The translations under genes and the position numbers were made by a program. Of a stretch of DNA of 64,000 nt, positions 16,882 to 26,319 are shown one piece after another; the stretch's first letter is position 1, and each line of letters begins with the position of its first letter. The notes beneath the pieces are model-generated. The model saw only the letters and a list, made by a program, of their open reading frames with translations, was not told where the DNA came from and ran no database searches. Source of the stretch: Hyphomicrobium sp. MC1 (lineage in GTDB: Bacteria; Pseudomonadota; Alphaproteobacteria; Rhizobiales; Hyphomicrobiaceae). The DNA lies in contig NC_015717.1 of NCBI RefSeq assembly GCF_000253295.1, forward strand, positions 1,550,001-1,614,000, given 5' to 3'.

Positions 16882-17397
16882 AGGTGTTCTCCGAGATGCA
16901 TAGCCTTCCGCTGCGTGCAGAAGCTACGGACCGCGACGTGCCGGCGTTACATTGGGTTCGTCATGGGGATCTTGGGGGGGGCGACGCCTTTGACAGGAGG
17001 GCTGATCGCCAGATTCTATCCCTCGGTATGTTGCCGGATGGACTCTGCCGCCCGGCTGCTTTGAGTTGTCCTGAACGCCCGCGCATCGGTTCGAAAAAGC
17101 CGGCCGGCATCTGATGTGCGCGCATAGAAGCGCGGAAAAACAAGGGATTTTCCAAGTTCGCGACGGCGCTCTCTCCGGCGTTAGTCATCGGTATTTTTAC
17201 GGATGTGCCAGTCCGGCGGGCAGCAGCCCGATGGCACCGGCCGGAATAACGCGTGCGGAGGTTCCGATCTAGCTTTCACCGAAGACGAACTCGATTGCAC
17301 AGAGAAGGCGGCGTTGGTGGGCGTCATCAGCGACGGCCGATTTCCGGCTCGGGTTTGCGAGCGGCCTTGTGGCCCTGACCAGAGAAAGGTGAAGGCA
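16882..17397. other. Intergenic region without a recognisable gene
   Basis: These 516 bases upstream of a small secreted-protein gene hold only short frames on both strands without domains or good ribosome-binding sites. A G-rich run (GGGGGGGG) lies near 16974-16981. They presumably contain promoters for both divergent neighbours. Confidence 0.4.
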
Positions 17398-17685
17398 ATG
17401 ATCAGACTTCCTGTCGCCCTCGTTGTTTCGCTCATTGCGCTCGGTGCCGCGGCGAGTGCCGCGAGTGCGCGAGGCACGTGCTCGGGTGATTTCGAAAATG
17501 TCGGCGGAAACTGGATCGCAACAAACTATTGCCAGCGTGTCCACGCCAAACACGTTGCGAGTCAGGAAGGGATGCACCTGACCTCGCATCCCGTGCTAGC
17601 CCATGACGAGACGCCGGGTCAGTTCTGTCGCGAACACGTCGACGATAATCGCACCTCGACGTACTGCTCAGAGTATAATGACTGA
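17398..17685 (+). CDS. Small secreted cysteine-containing hypothetical protein
   Basis: A 95-residue protein with a clear signal peptide (IRLPVALVVSLIALGAAAS, cleavage near ASA-RG). The mature part has four cysteines in CSGDF, NYCQRV, FCREH and YCSEY, suggesting two disulfides. No family is recognised. The ATG at 17398 follows AGAAAGGTGAAGG. The longer frame upstream is not plausible because it would bury the signal peptide. Confidence 0.65.
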   Translation: MIRLPVALVVSLIALGAAASAASARGTCSGDFENVGGNWIATNYCQRVHAKHVASQEGMHLTSHPVLAHDETPGQFCREHVDDNRTSTYCSEYND

Positions 17686-17764
17686 CGGACGCGTTTGAGG
17701 TTGACTGAGAGTTTTTGAAAGCGGGTCGGCAAACTGCCGGCCCGCTTTGCGTATCGGCGCAATT

Positions 17765-18400
17765 CTACCAGCGCAAAAGCCCCGACAGGAGCATTCCGCC
17801 GCCGACCACGATCAACACGCCGAGCGAATACCACGTGGCCAGGAACGGGATGCCGTATTCCGTGCAGTGCAGGGAATAAATGCAGGCACCGTAGCCGCCT
17901 GCCATGAAACCTGCTGCCGCGCCGGCGACGGCGTAGTGCGTCGGGGCGAGTTGGCGAAGCGCGAGGAAAGCTGCAACCAGAAGTGGGATCGAGAGCGCAA
18001 CGATTGCCCACGGACAGAACGACGAGGAACTCCCCAGCCAAAGCTGGCTTCGCTCGTCTGGCGGAGACATGAAAAATTCCATGCCCGCTGACAGCGCGAC
18101 GATTGCGAAGATCGCGGAAAGCAAGGCAAAAGACGAAGTTGCTGTCGCCCCGGGCCGTCCGAGACGCTCCAATGCGAAAAGGCCTGCCGTGCCGATCATG
18201 AATGTGTAGCCAGCCTTGATCCAGAACGGCGCGGAATGCATCGCCGTGCCGAGTTCTGGCCGGAGCCCCAGCCACAGGACCATGACCGTCAGCGAAAAGA
18301 TGATCGAAAGCAAAAGGCTCGCCGTGATGATCCGCGCAACCGAACCGGGCGAGGTCGGGAGGTCGGCGACAAGGCTTCTGATAAGTTGTTCTGTTCTCAA
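17765..18400 (-). CDS. nrsF: NrsF/DUF1109-family anti-sigma factor membrane protein
   Basis: A protein of about 211 residues with six predicted TM segments, matching the NrsF (DUF1109) family. That family holds an ECF sigma factor inactive and senses heavy metals or oxidative stress through cysteines. Cysteines are visible in SSFCPWAIV and in CIYSLHC, consistent with the sensing pair. The best start is a TTG at 18400 with GGAG upstream, giving the family-like LRTEQLIRSLVADLP. Its usual partner, an adjacent SigF-like ECF sigma gene, is absent here. Confidence 0.78.
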   Translation of the reverse strand: MRTEQLIRSLVADLPTSPGSVARIITASLLLSIIFSLTVMVLWLGLRPELGTAMHSAPFWIKAGYTFMIGTAGLFALERLGRPGATATSSFALLSAIFAIVALSAGMEFFMSPPDERSQLWLGSSSSFCPWAIVALSIPLLVAAFLALRQLAPTHYAVAGAAAGFMAGGYGACIYSLHCTEYGIPFLATWYSLGVLIVVGGGMLLSGLLRW

Positions 18401-18795
18401 TTGATGTCTACTCCGAGGGAGCGGCCGAACTTCCGCGCTGCAAAAGAGCGGACGGCGCTCATAGACGTGTCGTTTAAAAGACATTCGCGCGCGCGGACGC
18501 CGGAGTTACATCGTTCAGGCACTTTTTTGAGCACATGCGCGGAAGGGGTACGACGGCCATTCGGATGGGATCGCGAAAACGAACTCCCTTAGGCTGAGAT
18601 ACAACCCGAGTCGAATAGGAGGCCACCCCATTCGCCGGCAAGCGGTGCGGGTATCTCATGAGCAATGTCAGAAAAGTTGTCGGCAATCGACTCGGGCGAA
18701 AGTAACCTTCGTGCTGCTTTCAGGTCGTCTTTCGGGCGTCGGAGTTACGATTTGAAATGTTCCTCGCCTATACGGCTATTGAGAGATGACCTACT
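18401..18795. other. Divergent promoter region between nrsF and the RND adaptor gene
   Basis: These 395 bases lie between divergently transcribed genes. On the minus strand a GTAAC element near 18505, with GTC further downstream, could be an ECF-type promoter for nrsF. No gene is seen. CTGAGA near 18593 is not accompanied by the rest of a TPP riboswitch. Confidence 0.3.
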
Positions 18796-20088
18796 ATGCT
18801 CTCAACGGTTCTTAGATGTTCCGCATTCGCATACGTCGGGGTGAGCGCTCGAATGGGTGAAAATTTTCAACTGTGGCCGGCAGGGATGTCGAGCCCGGCA
18901 CGAACTGGTTGCGCGCGGCAGAATTCGCGGCTGTTTTCTCGGGTGGTCCCCATTCTTGCCGTTGCCGCGACGCTGGCTCTCTCGGGATGTGGGGACAGGA
19001 ATACCTTCATCCCGCCGCCCCCGCCGAAAATCGAACTGGCGTCGCCGCTGAAACAGAGCGTGACGCGCTATCTCATGGCGACGGGCAACACGGCTGCGGT
19101 CAATACGACCACGCTCGTCGCGCGTGTTCAGGGTTTCATCCAGAGCATCGATTATAACGATGGCGACTTCGTCAAGGCGGGCAAGACGCTGTTCGTCATC
19201 GAGCAGCAGCCTTATCAGCTTTCCCTGGAGCAGGCCCAGGCCGGGTTGGCGAGCGCTGAGGCGCAAACCAAGAAGTCAAAAGCTGATTACGAGCGTCAAG
19301 TCGATCTTGCCGCCAAAAACATCTCCAGCCAAGCGACGCTCGATGCGGCGACCGCGACCTACGACGCTGCGGTCGCGGCGCAAAAGCAATCTCAGGTCAA
19401 TATCGATCAGGCGCAGCTCAACCTCAGCTATACTGAGGTCAAGGCGCCGTTCGACGGCATCGTGACGGCGCGTGAGGTTTCGCTCGGACAACTTGTCGGC
19501 GCGGGAAGTCCGACGACGCTCGCAACGATCGTTCAGCTGCAGCCGATCTACGTCAACTTCTACGTCAGTGAATCGGATGTGCAGTCGATCCGCGATAACA
19601 TTCGGGCGCGCGCGATAACCGCGGAAGAGCTGAAGAAAATTCCGGTCGAAGTCGGGCTGCAGAGCGAGACGGGGTATCCGCACAAGGGCACGCTCGACTA
19701 CGCCGCGCCGACCATCACTGCAAATACCGGCACGTTGCTGGTACGCGGCGTTTTCCAGAACGAGAATAAATCGCTGCTGCCAGGGTATTTCGTCAGGGTG
19801 CGCGTGCCGCGCGGCAAGGACAACGATGCGCTGCTGGTGCCGGATCGGGTCGTCGGCAGCGATCAGGCCGGCCGCTACGTCTTCGTTGCCAACAAGGATG
19901 ATATCATCGAGCAACGCAAGGTCGTGCTCGGACAGCAGGTGGGCGATCTGCGCGTGATCGAGAAGGGGCTTGCTCCAGATGATCGCGTCGTGATCTCCGG
20001 GCTAATGACGGTCGTGCCGGGCCAGAAGATCGAACCTGTCGTGAAGACGATCAGCGCTCCGGCGCCGGATGCGGACACCGCGCAATGA
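18796..20088 (+). CDS. RND efflux periplasmic adaptor subunit (HlyD/AcrA family)
   Basis: The 430-residue membrane-fusion protein of a tripartite efflux pump. A lipobox (LALSGC, Cys65 in the longest frame) predicts a lipoprotein. Barrel-sandwich halves flank a coiled-coil hairpin (about residues 140-220). The YTEVKAPFDGIVTAREV lipoyl motif and the beta-barrel follow. The start is uncertain: ATGs at 18853 or 18886 would place the lipobox at a normal distance. The stop overlaps the permease ATG (ATGA), a tight two-gene operon without its own outer-membrane channel gene. Confidence 0.9.
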   Translation: MLSTVLRCSAFAYVGVSARMGENFQLWPAGMSSPARTGCARQNSRLFSRVVPILAVAATLALSGCGDRNTFIPPPPPKIELASPLKQSVTRYLMATGNTAAVNTTTLVARVQGFIQSIDYNDGDFVKAGKTLFVIEQQPYQLSLEQAQAGLASAEAQTKKSKADYERQVDLAAKNISSQATLDAATATYDAAVAAQKQSQVNIDQAQLNLSYTEVKAPFDGIVTAREVSLGQLVGAGSPTTLATIVQLQPIYVNFYVSESDVQSIRDNIRARAITAEELKKIPVEVGLQSETGYPHKGTLDYAAPTITANTGTLLVRGVFQNENKSLLPGYFVRVRVPRGKDNDALLVPDRVVGSDQAGRYVFVANKDDIIEQRKVVLGQQVGDLRVIEKGLAPDDRVVISGLMTVVPGQKIEPVVKTISAPAPDADTAQ

Positions 20089-23000
20089 TCTCAAAATTCT
20101 TCATCGAACGGCCGGTTCTCGCCAACGTCATTGCGATCCTGATGGTCGTGATCGGCGCCGTGTGCGTGTTCGAACTGCCCGTAGCGCAGTACCCGAACGT
20201 GGTGCCGCCGACCGTGTCGGTTACGACGCGATATCCCGGTGCGAGTGCGCGGACCGTCGTCGATAACGTTTCCCTGCCGATCGAGCAGCAGGTGAACGGC
20301 GTCGAAGACATGATCTACATGCAGTCATATGCTGCATCCGACGGCACCTACACGCTCACCGTCACGTTCCAGATTGGCACCGACCTCAACGCAGCGCAGA
20401 TCCTGGTGCAGAACCGCGTGCAGGCGGCGATGGCATCGCTGCCGCAAGCGGTTCAAGTGCAAGGCGTCGTCGTGCAAAAGAAATCGACGTCGATTCTGCA
20501 GATTGTGACGTTGACGTCGCCGAACAGCACCTACGACAGTCTTTATCTCAGCAATTATGCGACCATCCGGCTAAAGGACGAGATTTCGCGCCTGCCGGGC
20601 GTCGGCAACGTCAATGTGTTCGGTGCCGGGCAATACGCGATGCGCGTGTGGCTCGATCCGGACAAGATGCAGGCGCGCGGGCTCGACGCGCAGGATGTGA
20701 TCCAGGCGCTGCAGCAGCAGAGCGAGCAGGTGACGGCCGGGCAGGTGGGCATGCCGCCGGTTTCCGGATCACCGTCGTTTCAATATACGATCGACGTGCA
20801 AAGCCGCTTCGACGATCCTGAGCAGTTTGCGAATGTCATCGTCAAGACGGGCACCAATGGTGATCTCACGCGCGTGAAGGACGTCGGGCATGTCGTCCTC
20901 GGGGCTCAGACCTATGCGCAGTATTTCAATCTCGATGGCAAGCAGGCGGCGGGTCTTGCGATCTTTCTGACGCCGGGCGCCAATGCGCTCAACGTTGCGA
21001 AAGAAGTGTCGGACAAGATGAAAGTCCTGGCGAAGGAATTTCCCCAGGACATGATCTACCAGATCCCGTTCGATACGACGCTGTTCGTGCAACAGGCGAT
21101 CGACGAGGTCTACCGCACACTGATCGAAGCGGCCGTTCTGGTCCTCATCGTTATTCTCGTCTTCTTGCAGGACTGGCGGGCGACGCTCGTTCCTGCGACG
21201 ACCGTTCCGGTGACGATCATCGGCGCGTTTGCGGCGATGGCCGCGATGGGATTTTCGATCAACCTTTCGACGTTGTTCGCGATCGTGCTCGCCATCGGCA
21301 TCGTCGTGGATGACGCCATCGTGGTCGTGGAAGGCGCGGCGCATAACATCGAAAAAGGTATGTCCGGCCACGACGCAGCCATCGCGGCCATGAATGCGTT
21401 GATGGGGCCGATCATCGGCATCACACTCGTTCTGATGGCGGTGTTTCTGCCGGCATCGTTTCTTCCGGGGCTGACCGGACAGATGTACGCGCAGTTCGCG
21501 CTAGTCATTGCGGCGACGGCGATGATCAGCGCCATCAACGCAGCCACGCTGAAGCCGACGCAATGCGCGCTATGGCTGCGGCGGCCGGTACCGCCTGAAG
21601 AACGCAATTTCTTTTTCCGCAGTTTCAACGCCGTCTACCAGCGGTTCGAGAACTGGTATACGAAGGTCATCGATTGGATGGTTCACCACAGCATTGCGAT
21701 GTTCATCATCGCCTTGCTGATTATTTCGGGGGCCGTCTATGGCATGACCCGGGTCGCGACTGGCTTTCTGCCCATCGAAGACCAGGGCTATCTGATTGCA
21801 TCGGTGCAGCTTCCCGAGGGCGCGTCGCTTGGGCGTACGCAAAACTCGTTGCAGCAGGTCGAGCAAATTGCCGACGCGGTGCCGGGCGTTGAGCGTGTCA
21901 TCACCATCGCCGGTATTTCGCCGCTCGATAACAGCGCATCGCTCGCCAATGCGGGCGTTGCGTACATCATGCTGAAGGATTGGAGCAAGCGCGGCAAAGA
22001 CGAGGATCTTGCCTCGCTTTACAAGAAGCTCAACGGCGAGATGGCCGCCATCGAGGATGGCGTCGTGATGGTGCTGCCGCCGCCGCCGATCCAGGGCATC
22101 GGCAATGCCGGCGGCTTCACGATGCAGATCGAGCTGCGCGACAGCAGCTTCGATCTCGTGAAACTCGGCAGCGCCGTGGATGCCGTGGTGAATGCCGCCA
22201 ATACGCAGTCGGGCATTCAACGCGCGTCGACGACATTCCGTGCGACGGCGCCGCAATACAAGGTCACAATCGATCGAGCAAAAATTCAGACGTTGCTGCT
22301 GACGACGGATCAGGTGTTCCAGACGCTGGCGAGCTATCTGGGTTCCAGTTATGTCGATCAATTCAACAAGTTCGGACGCATTTTCCAGATCTACGTGCAG
22401 GCGGATGCGGATTACCGCATGGAGCCGAGTGAGATTTTGCGTCTCAAGGTGCGCAATCAGAACGGCGACATGATCCCGCTCGGAACGGTGATGAATATTA
22501 CGCCGATCGTCGGACCGTCGCTCATCAGCCTTTACAACCTCTATCCGTCGGCAACGATCGTGGGCGTGCCAGCGAAGGGCTTTTCGTCGGGTGATGCGAT
22601 GTCGCTGATGGAACAAGTCGCGGAAAAAACGCTGCCGCCGGGCGTTGGCTACTCGTGGACGGCGCTGTCCTATCAGGAAAAGATCGTCGGCGGTCAGATC
22701 TACTATGTCTTCGCGCTCGCCATGCTGCTCGTTTATCTGGTGCTCGCGGGACAATATGAGAGCTGGTACTCACCGCTCTCGGTGCTGTTTGCGGTGCCGC
22801 TGTCGCTGGTCGGGCCGGTGTCGGTCATGCTCGGCCTCGGCATCGACAACAACCTCTACGTCCAGATCGGTCTGGTGCTGCTGATCGCATTGTCGGCCAA
22901 AAATGCGATTCTGATCGTCGAGGTTGCGCGAGAGTTGCGTGCAGAGGGCAAGAGCATCGCTGTGTCTGCCGTCGAAGCGGCGCGCGCTCGGTTCCGTCCC

Positions 23001-23243
23001 ATCCTGATGACGTCGTTCGCCTTCATTCTCGGTGTGGCACCACTGGTGTTTGCGACCGGCGCTGGTGCGTCGGCACGAAAATCGATCGGCATCACGGTCT
23101 TCAGCGGCATGCTGGCGTCGACCCTGCTTGCGGTGCTGTTCGTGCCCTCGATGTTCGCTGTCATCCAGCGCTTCGAAGAGTGGCGTCAGTCTCGCAAGGG
23201 GGCTCCGACCAAGGCTGCCGAGGACACACCGCCTGCGGCATAA
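20085..23243 (+). CDS. RND efflux transporter permease (HAE1/AcrB family)
   Basis: The 1052-residue inner-membrane proton/drug antiporter has 12 TM segments and two large periplasmic loops. The N-terminal FFIERPVLANVIAILM, the TM4 proton-relay pair in AIGIVVDDAIVVVE, and the GQYESWYSPLSVL segment are AcrB-type hallmarks. It extrudes hydrophobic or amphiphilic compounds with the upstream adaptor; the specific substrate is unknown. No local TetR-type repressor gene is seen. Confidence 0.95.
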   Translation: MISKFFIERPVLANVIAILMVVIGAVCVFELPVAQYPNVVPPTVSVTTRYPGASARTVVDNVSLPIEQQVNGVEDMIYMQSYAASDGTYTLTVTFQIGTDLNAAQILVQNRVQAAMASLPQAVQVQGVVVQKKSTSILQIVTLTSPNSTYDSLYLSNYATIRLKDEISRLPGVGNVNVFGAGQYAMRVWLDPDKMQARGLDAQDVIQALQQQSEQVTAGQVGMPPVSGSPSFQYTIDVQSRFDDPEQFANVIVKTGTNGDLTRVKDVGHVVLGAQTYAQYFNLDGKQAAGLAIFLTPGANALNVAKEVSDKMKVLAKEFPQDMIYQIPFDTTLFVQQAIDEVYRTLIEAAVLVLIVILVFLQDWRATLVPATTVPVTIIGAFAAMAAMGFSINLSTLFAIVLAIGIVVDDAIVVVEGAAHNIEKGMSGHDAAIAAMNALMGPIIGITLVLMAVFLPASFLPGLTGQMYAQFALVIAATAMISAINAATLKPTQCALWLRRPVPPEERNFFFRSFNAVYQRFENWYTKVIDWMVHHSIAMFIIALLIISGAVYGMTRVATGFLPIEDQGYLIASVQLPEGASLGRTQNSLQQVEQIADAVPGVERVITIAGISPLDNSASLANAGVAYIMLKDWSKRGKDEDLASLYKKLNGEMAAIEDGVVMVLPPPPIQGIGNAGGFTMQIELRDSSFDLVKLGSAVDAVVNAANTQSGIQRASTTFRATAPQYKVTIDRAKIQTLLLTTDQVFQTLASYLGSSYVDQFNKFGRIFQIYVQADADYRMEPSEILRLKVRNQNGDMIPLGTVMNITPIVGPSLISLYNLYPSATIVGVPAKGFSSGDAMSLMEQVAEKTLPPGVGYSWTALSYQEKIVGGQIYYVFALAMLLVYLVLAGQYESWYSPLSVLFAVPLSLVGPVSVMLGLGIDNNLYVQIGLVLLIALSAKNAILIVEVARELRAEGKSIAVSAVEAARARFRPILMTSFAFILGVAPLVFATGAGASARKSIGITVFSGMLASTLLAVLFVPSMFAVIQRFEEWRQSRKGAPTKAAEDTPPAA

Positions 23244-23437
23244 GCTGCTGCGGCGGCCGCCAGTATGACCTCGCCGCAACTGAACCACGTTCTTGGTCGA
23301 ACGTGCAATTGCTGCGAGATCGCTGGCCGGGCGATCGGACATTGCCTATTTTAGGTGAAAATGGGCGGCTAGGAGTTTGCTTTCGCAATCTCAAAACAAA
23401 GCGTAGAAGTACGTCGGGTACGAGTTCAGAGGGTATT

Positions 23438-23740
23438 ATGGCCAAGTGGCGTCGACGTAGCGAACCGACTGAGACAGTCGAGCCGCGTCAGGAGACTTTC
23501 GATGTCCCGCGCTTCATGAAGCTTTGTGGCATGCTGGCGTCCCCCAATGAAGGCGAGCGTGCGTCAGCCGCAGCGAAAGCCTCGGAAATGCTGAAAGCGG
23601 CCAATCTGACCTGGAACGACGTCATCAAGGACGCCAAGACACTCAACGATCACATCGCGTTGGGTAATGCGCGGGAAGAGGAACAGCGGGCGCATCGGTT
23701 CTGGAAGACGAGCGGCTCGTCCGAACGCGCGAGAGCATAG
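23438..23740 (+). CDS. Small protein resembling DUF2786 N-terminal region
   Basis: A 100-residue protein whose middle, FMKLCGMLASPNEGERASAA followed by KASEMLKAANLTWNDVI, follows the helical pattern of the DUF2786 family (repeated A-x-x-A helix, then L-T-W-x-D). Function is unknown; the family often occurs in phage-related or DNA-associated proteins. The ATG at 23438 is preceded by a weak AGAGGG. The upstream part of the longer frame overlaps the intergenic region after the RND pump. Confidence 0.62.
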   Translation: MAKWRRRSEPTETVEPRQETFDVPRFMKLCGMLASPNEGERASAAAKASEMLKAANLTWNDVIKDAKTLNDHIALGNAREEEQRAHRFWKTSGSSERARA

Positions 23741-23775
23741 TCCGCTCCAGCGCGCGCTGGCGTCCGGCGCTCTGT

Positions 23776-24063
23776 TTATCGTTCCGCCTCGAAGCCTTTG
23801 ATGGCCCAAGCTGCGGCATGGCCGAATAGCCAGAGGGCAATCGGGGGCGCGAAAAGCAAAATCGGAACTTCGACGAAATCACCGCGCGTGGTGAGGCTGC
23901 CTTGTACGCCCTCAAGCAGCAGGTAGATCGTCCAGCCCATGATCCAGCCTGCCGAGACCAGGATCCAAACGCGAAACAGGCCGCGTTTCCAGTTCAATGG
24001 GGGAGGGGTGTCCGCCCTCAAATCGTTAGCCGCAGCCCGGCGCGGAATTCCAAAGTTCGGCAT
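23776..24063 (-). CDS. Small two-TM membrane protein, hypothetical
   Basis: A 95-residue protein with two TM helices (about 30-50 and 65-88) separated by a loop (EGVQGSLTTRGDFVEVP). The ATG at 24063 has GGAGGGTG upstream. The second helix region (LLFAPPIALWLFGHAAAWAIKGF) resembles small uncharacterised alphaproteobacterial membrane proteins. No function can be assigned. Confidence 0.7.
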   Translation of the reverse strand: MPNFGIPRRAAANDLRADTPPPLNWKRGLFRVWILVSAGWIMGWTIYLLLEGVQGSLTTRGDFVEVPILLFAPPIALWLFGHAAAWAIKGFEAER

Positions 24064-24351
24064 ATCACCCTCCAGTCTCGAAGGACGCGGGCCGCGCCGA
24101 TTCCGGCTGCGCTGCGTCCATTCCCGCCGTTCGCCCTTGTCATCGCACAAGAGAGAAAGTGCGCTGGCGGCGCGGACGTTACCACGGCCCATCCCTCTCT
24201 TGCACGCCCTACCCTGGCATAGGGAAAGCGAGCGTGATTATGTCGCCGCGATGGCATCGGGCCGCCCGGCGGGCAGATGCTACACTTTCCCGCGGAAAGA
24301 TACGGTCGGGACAGCCCTTCAGTCTCCAGCGGCGCAGGACGAGCGGTACCA

Positions 24352-25257
24352 ATGGAACAATTGACGAAACTCTCGGTCTTGGATCTCGGCGAACATTTGC
24401 TCGGATTTTACGACGGGCGCATTTCGGGCGTGCGTTATTATTCGGACGCGCCGAATTGGCTCGATGACGGAGGGTTTGCGCTCGGCATTTGCAGCTATGC
24501 CGTCGTCGATGGGGCGAGTGCGGTCGTTTACGATACGCATCTGTCAATCGCGCATGCGCGGGACATTCGCAACATTCTGGAAGCGCGTGGAGTTCGGGAC
24601 ATCCGCATCGTGCTGAGCCACTGGCATCTGGATCATGTCGCCGGAAACGCCGTCTTCGATGATTGTGAGATCATAGCGTGTGCAAAGACTGCGCGTCTGT
24701 TGTCCGAACATAGGGCAGCTATCGAGGCTGGAACGCACGATGGATTGCCGGCGATCGCGCCGCTGGTGATGCCGACAACGATTTTCTATGGCGGCTTGGA
24801 TCTGACGTGCGGCAACGTTGGCATCGAATTACGTCCGCTCGACATCCACAGCAGCGACGGTGTGGCGATGTTCCTGCCCGGCGATGAGACTTTGCTGGTG
24901 GGCGATACGCTGGAAGACACGGTGACGTATGTCGTCGAGCCGGATCGGCTCGCGCAGCATTTGACTGATCTGGAGCGTATGTCGGCGTGGGATTTCTCGC
25001 GCATTCTGCCGAACCATGGCGCGAGGGAGCGGATCATGGGCGAGGGCTACGATCGGGGCCTGATCGAGGCGACGCAAACGTATGTCGAGCGGCTTCTTCA
25101 AGTGCCCCATGACGAGCGGTTGGCTTCGGTCGCACTGCCAGATTTTATTCCTGAAGCGCTTGCCAGCGGGGCCGTAACGTTCTTCGAACCGTATGAGGCC
25201 GTCCATCGCGGGAATGTCGCGAAGGTCCTGGTGCTTCGGCCCGAAGCATCGGCGTAA
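24352..25257 (+). CDS. MBL-fold metallo-hydrolase
   Basis: A 301-residue metallo-beta-lactamase-fold hydrolase. The metal motif HWHLDH (His90, His92, Asp94, His95) is complete; a metal-bridging Asp is likely in LLVGDTLEDTV, and NHG near residue 222 supplies a further His. Substrate is unknown. The ATG at 24352 is preferred because the upstream extension has no fold similarity. The LysR gene begins 13 bases downstream, opening a same-strand block to 29299 that may be a catabolic unit. Confidence 0.82.
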   Translation: MEQLTKLSVLDLGEHLLGFYDGRISGVRYYSDAPNWLDDGGFALGICSYAVVDGASAVVYDTHLSIAHARDIRNILEARGVRDIRIVLSHWHLDHVAGNAVFDDCEIIACAKTARLLSEHRAAIEAGTHDGLPAIAPLVMPTTIFYGGLDLTCGNVGIELRPLDIHSSDGVAMFLPGDETLLVGDTLEDTVTYVVEPDRLAQHLTDLERMSAWDFSRILPNHGARERIMGEGYDRGLIEATQTYVERLLQVPHDERLASVALPDFIPEALASGAVTFFEPYEAVHRGNVAKVLVLRPEASA

Positions 25258-25270
25258 GCGAGGACGGACG

Positions 25271-26227
25271 ATGGCAAGCGGGCCGCGCATATCGAGGAAG
25301 GGGCAGCAATTCGCGCGCAATCTCGATTGGAACCTCGTGCGGCTCTTTCTCGATATCGTGCGTTCAGGGGGGATCAGCACGGCGGCGCGGACACTGAACA
25401 AGCAACAACCGACGATCAGCGCCGGGCTGAAGCGGCTTGAAGATCATGTCGGTGCACCGCTCTTTGTGCGCTCTGCCCGCGGTGTCGCGCTGACGCCTGC
25501 CGGGCGGTCGCTTCTAAAATCCGCAGCAGAGATCGAAATTCTGATTTCCGGTATGCCGGGTGACGTCGCGCAGTCTTCGGGTCGACTGCAAGGCGTCGTG
25601 ACGTTGCGCGTGATTTCGGATCTCGTCGCTCCGGCATTCGATCGGGCGATGGTGGCATTCCATCAGCTCAATCCGGAAGTCGAAATCCGTTTCGACATTT
25701 CACCGTGGCGCGACGTGGTTTTGTCGGTGAAGGATGGCAGCGCCGATATTGGCATTGCCTGCGACGCGGCGACCGGCATGGAACTACGCCATCGACCATT
25801 GATGCGCGAATGGCAACAGCTTTATTGCGGCAAGGCGCATCCAGCCTTCGGTGCTGCGCCGGTTTCGCCAGAGAGCGTTGCCGACGAGACGTTTGTCTTG
25901 ACCGGAGAAGATGAGCCGGCCGAACTTGCCGCTTTCCGCCAACGCCACCGCTTAGGTGAACGCTCGGGCGGGTCCGCCGAAACGCTGCATGAAGTCAAAC
26001 GGCTCATTCAGATCGGCATCGGCATCGGCTTTCTACCGACGGTCGTCGCGGCCGAGGCCGTGGAGGCGGGCGAGCTTTGGCCGATGCTGCACCCGGACGT
26101 CCTGCCGACTTATCCGGTCTATCTTGTCACTCGCGATGAAAGCCTCAGTCCGCCCGCGCGGGCGCTTCTCGACATGATCGAAATGCACGTGAAAGACGCC
26201 GATCCGGAGGATTCGGACGAGGCATAG
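25271..26227 (+). CDS. LysR-family transcriptional regulator
   Basis: A 318-residue LysR regulator with an N-terminal winged HTH (about residues 18-78: LFLDIVRSGGISTAARTL through PTISAGLKRLEDHVGAPLFV) and a C-terminal periplasmic-binding-protein-like effector domain. It is sandwiched in the same direction between the MBL hydrolase and the downstream unknown/transport genes, rather than divergent. It may therefore regulate the local block including itself. The inducer is unknown. Confidence 0.88.
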   Translation: MASGPRISRKGQQFARNLDWNLVRLFLDIVRSGGISTAARTLNKQQPTISAGLKRLEDHVGAPLFVRSARGVALTPAGRSLLKSAAEIEILISGMPGDVAQSSGRLQGVVTLRVISDLVAPAFDRAMVAFHQLNPEVEIRFDISPWRDVVLSVKDGSADIGIACDAATGMELRHRPLMREWQQLYCGKAHPAFGAAPVSPESVADETFVLTGEDEPAELAAFRQRHRLGERSGGSAETLHEVKRLIQIGIGIGFLPTVVAAEAVEAGELWPMLHPDVLPTYPVYLVTRDESLSPPARALLDMIEMHVKDADPEDSDEA

Positions 26228-26319
26228 AGCCATAGATCAAATCTATGGCTCGTATCTGCACTCAACGGCTTCTGAGGCTCGGTCTTCGATGACAGTCTTT
26301 TGTCATCGGAGATACGCAG

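Noticed and set aside
16960..16990. G-rich run as a possible G-quadruplex
   Set aside because: A single G-run without the required spaced G-tracts.
18580..18660. CTGAGA near 18593 suggesting a TPP riboswitch before the RND operon
   Set aside because: The other conserved TPP elements (the ACCUGAU and GGxUAAUxCCxGCG segments) are absent, and the downstream genes are not thiamine-related.
21570..22754. 394-residue antisense frame opposite the RND permease
   Set aside because: A GC-driven shadow of the intact AcrB-type gene, with no family similarity.
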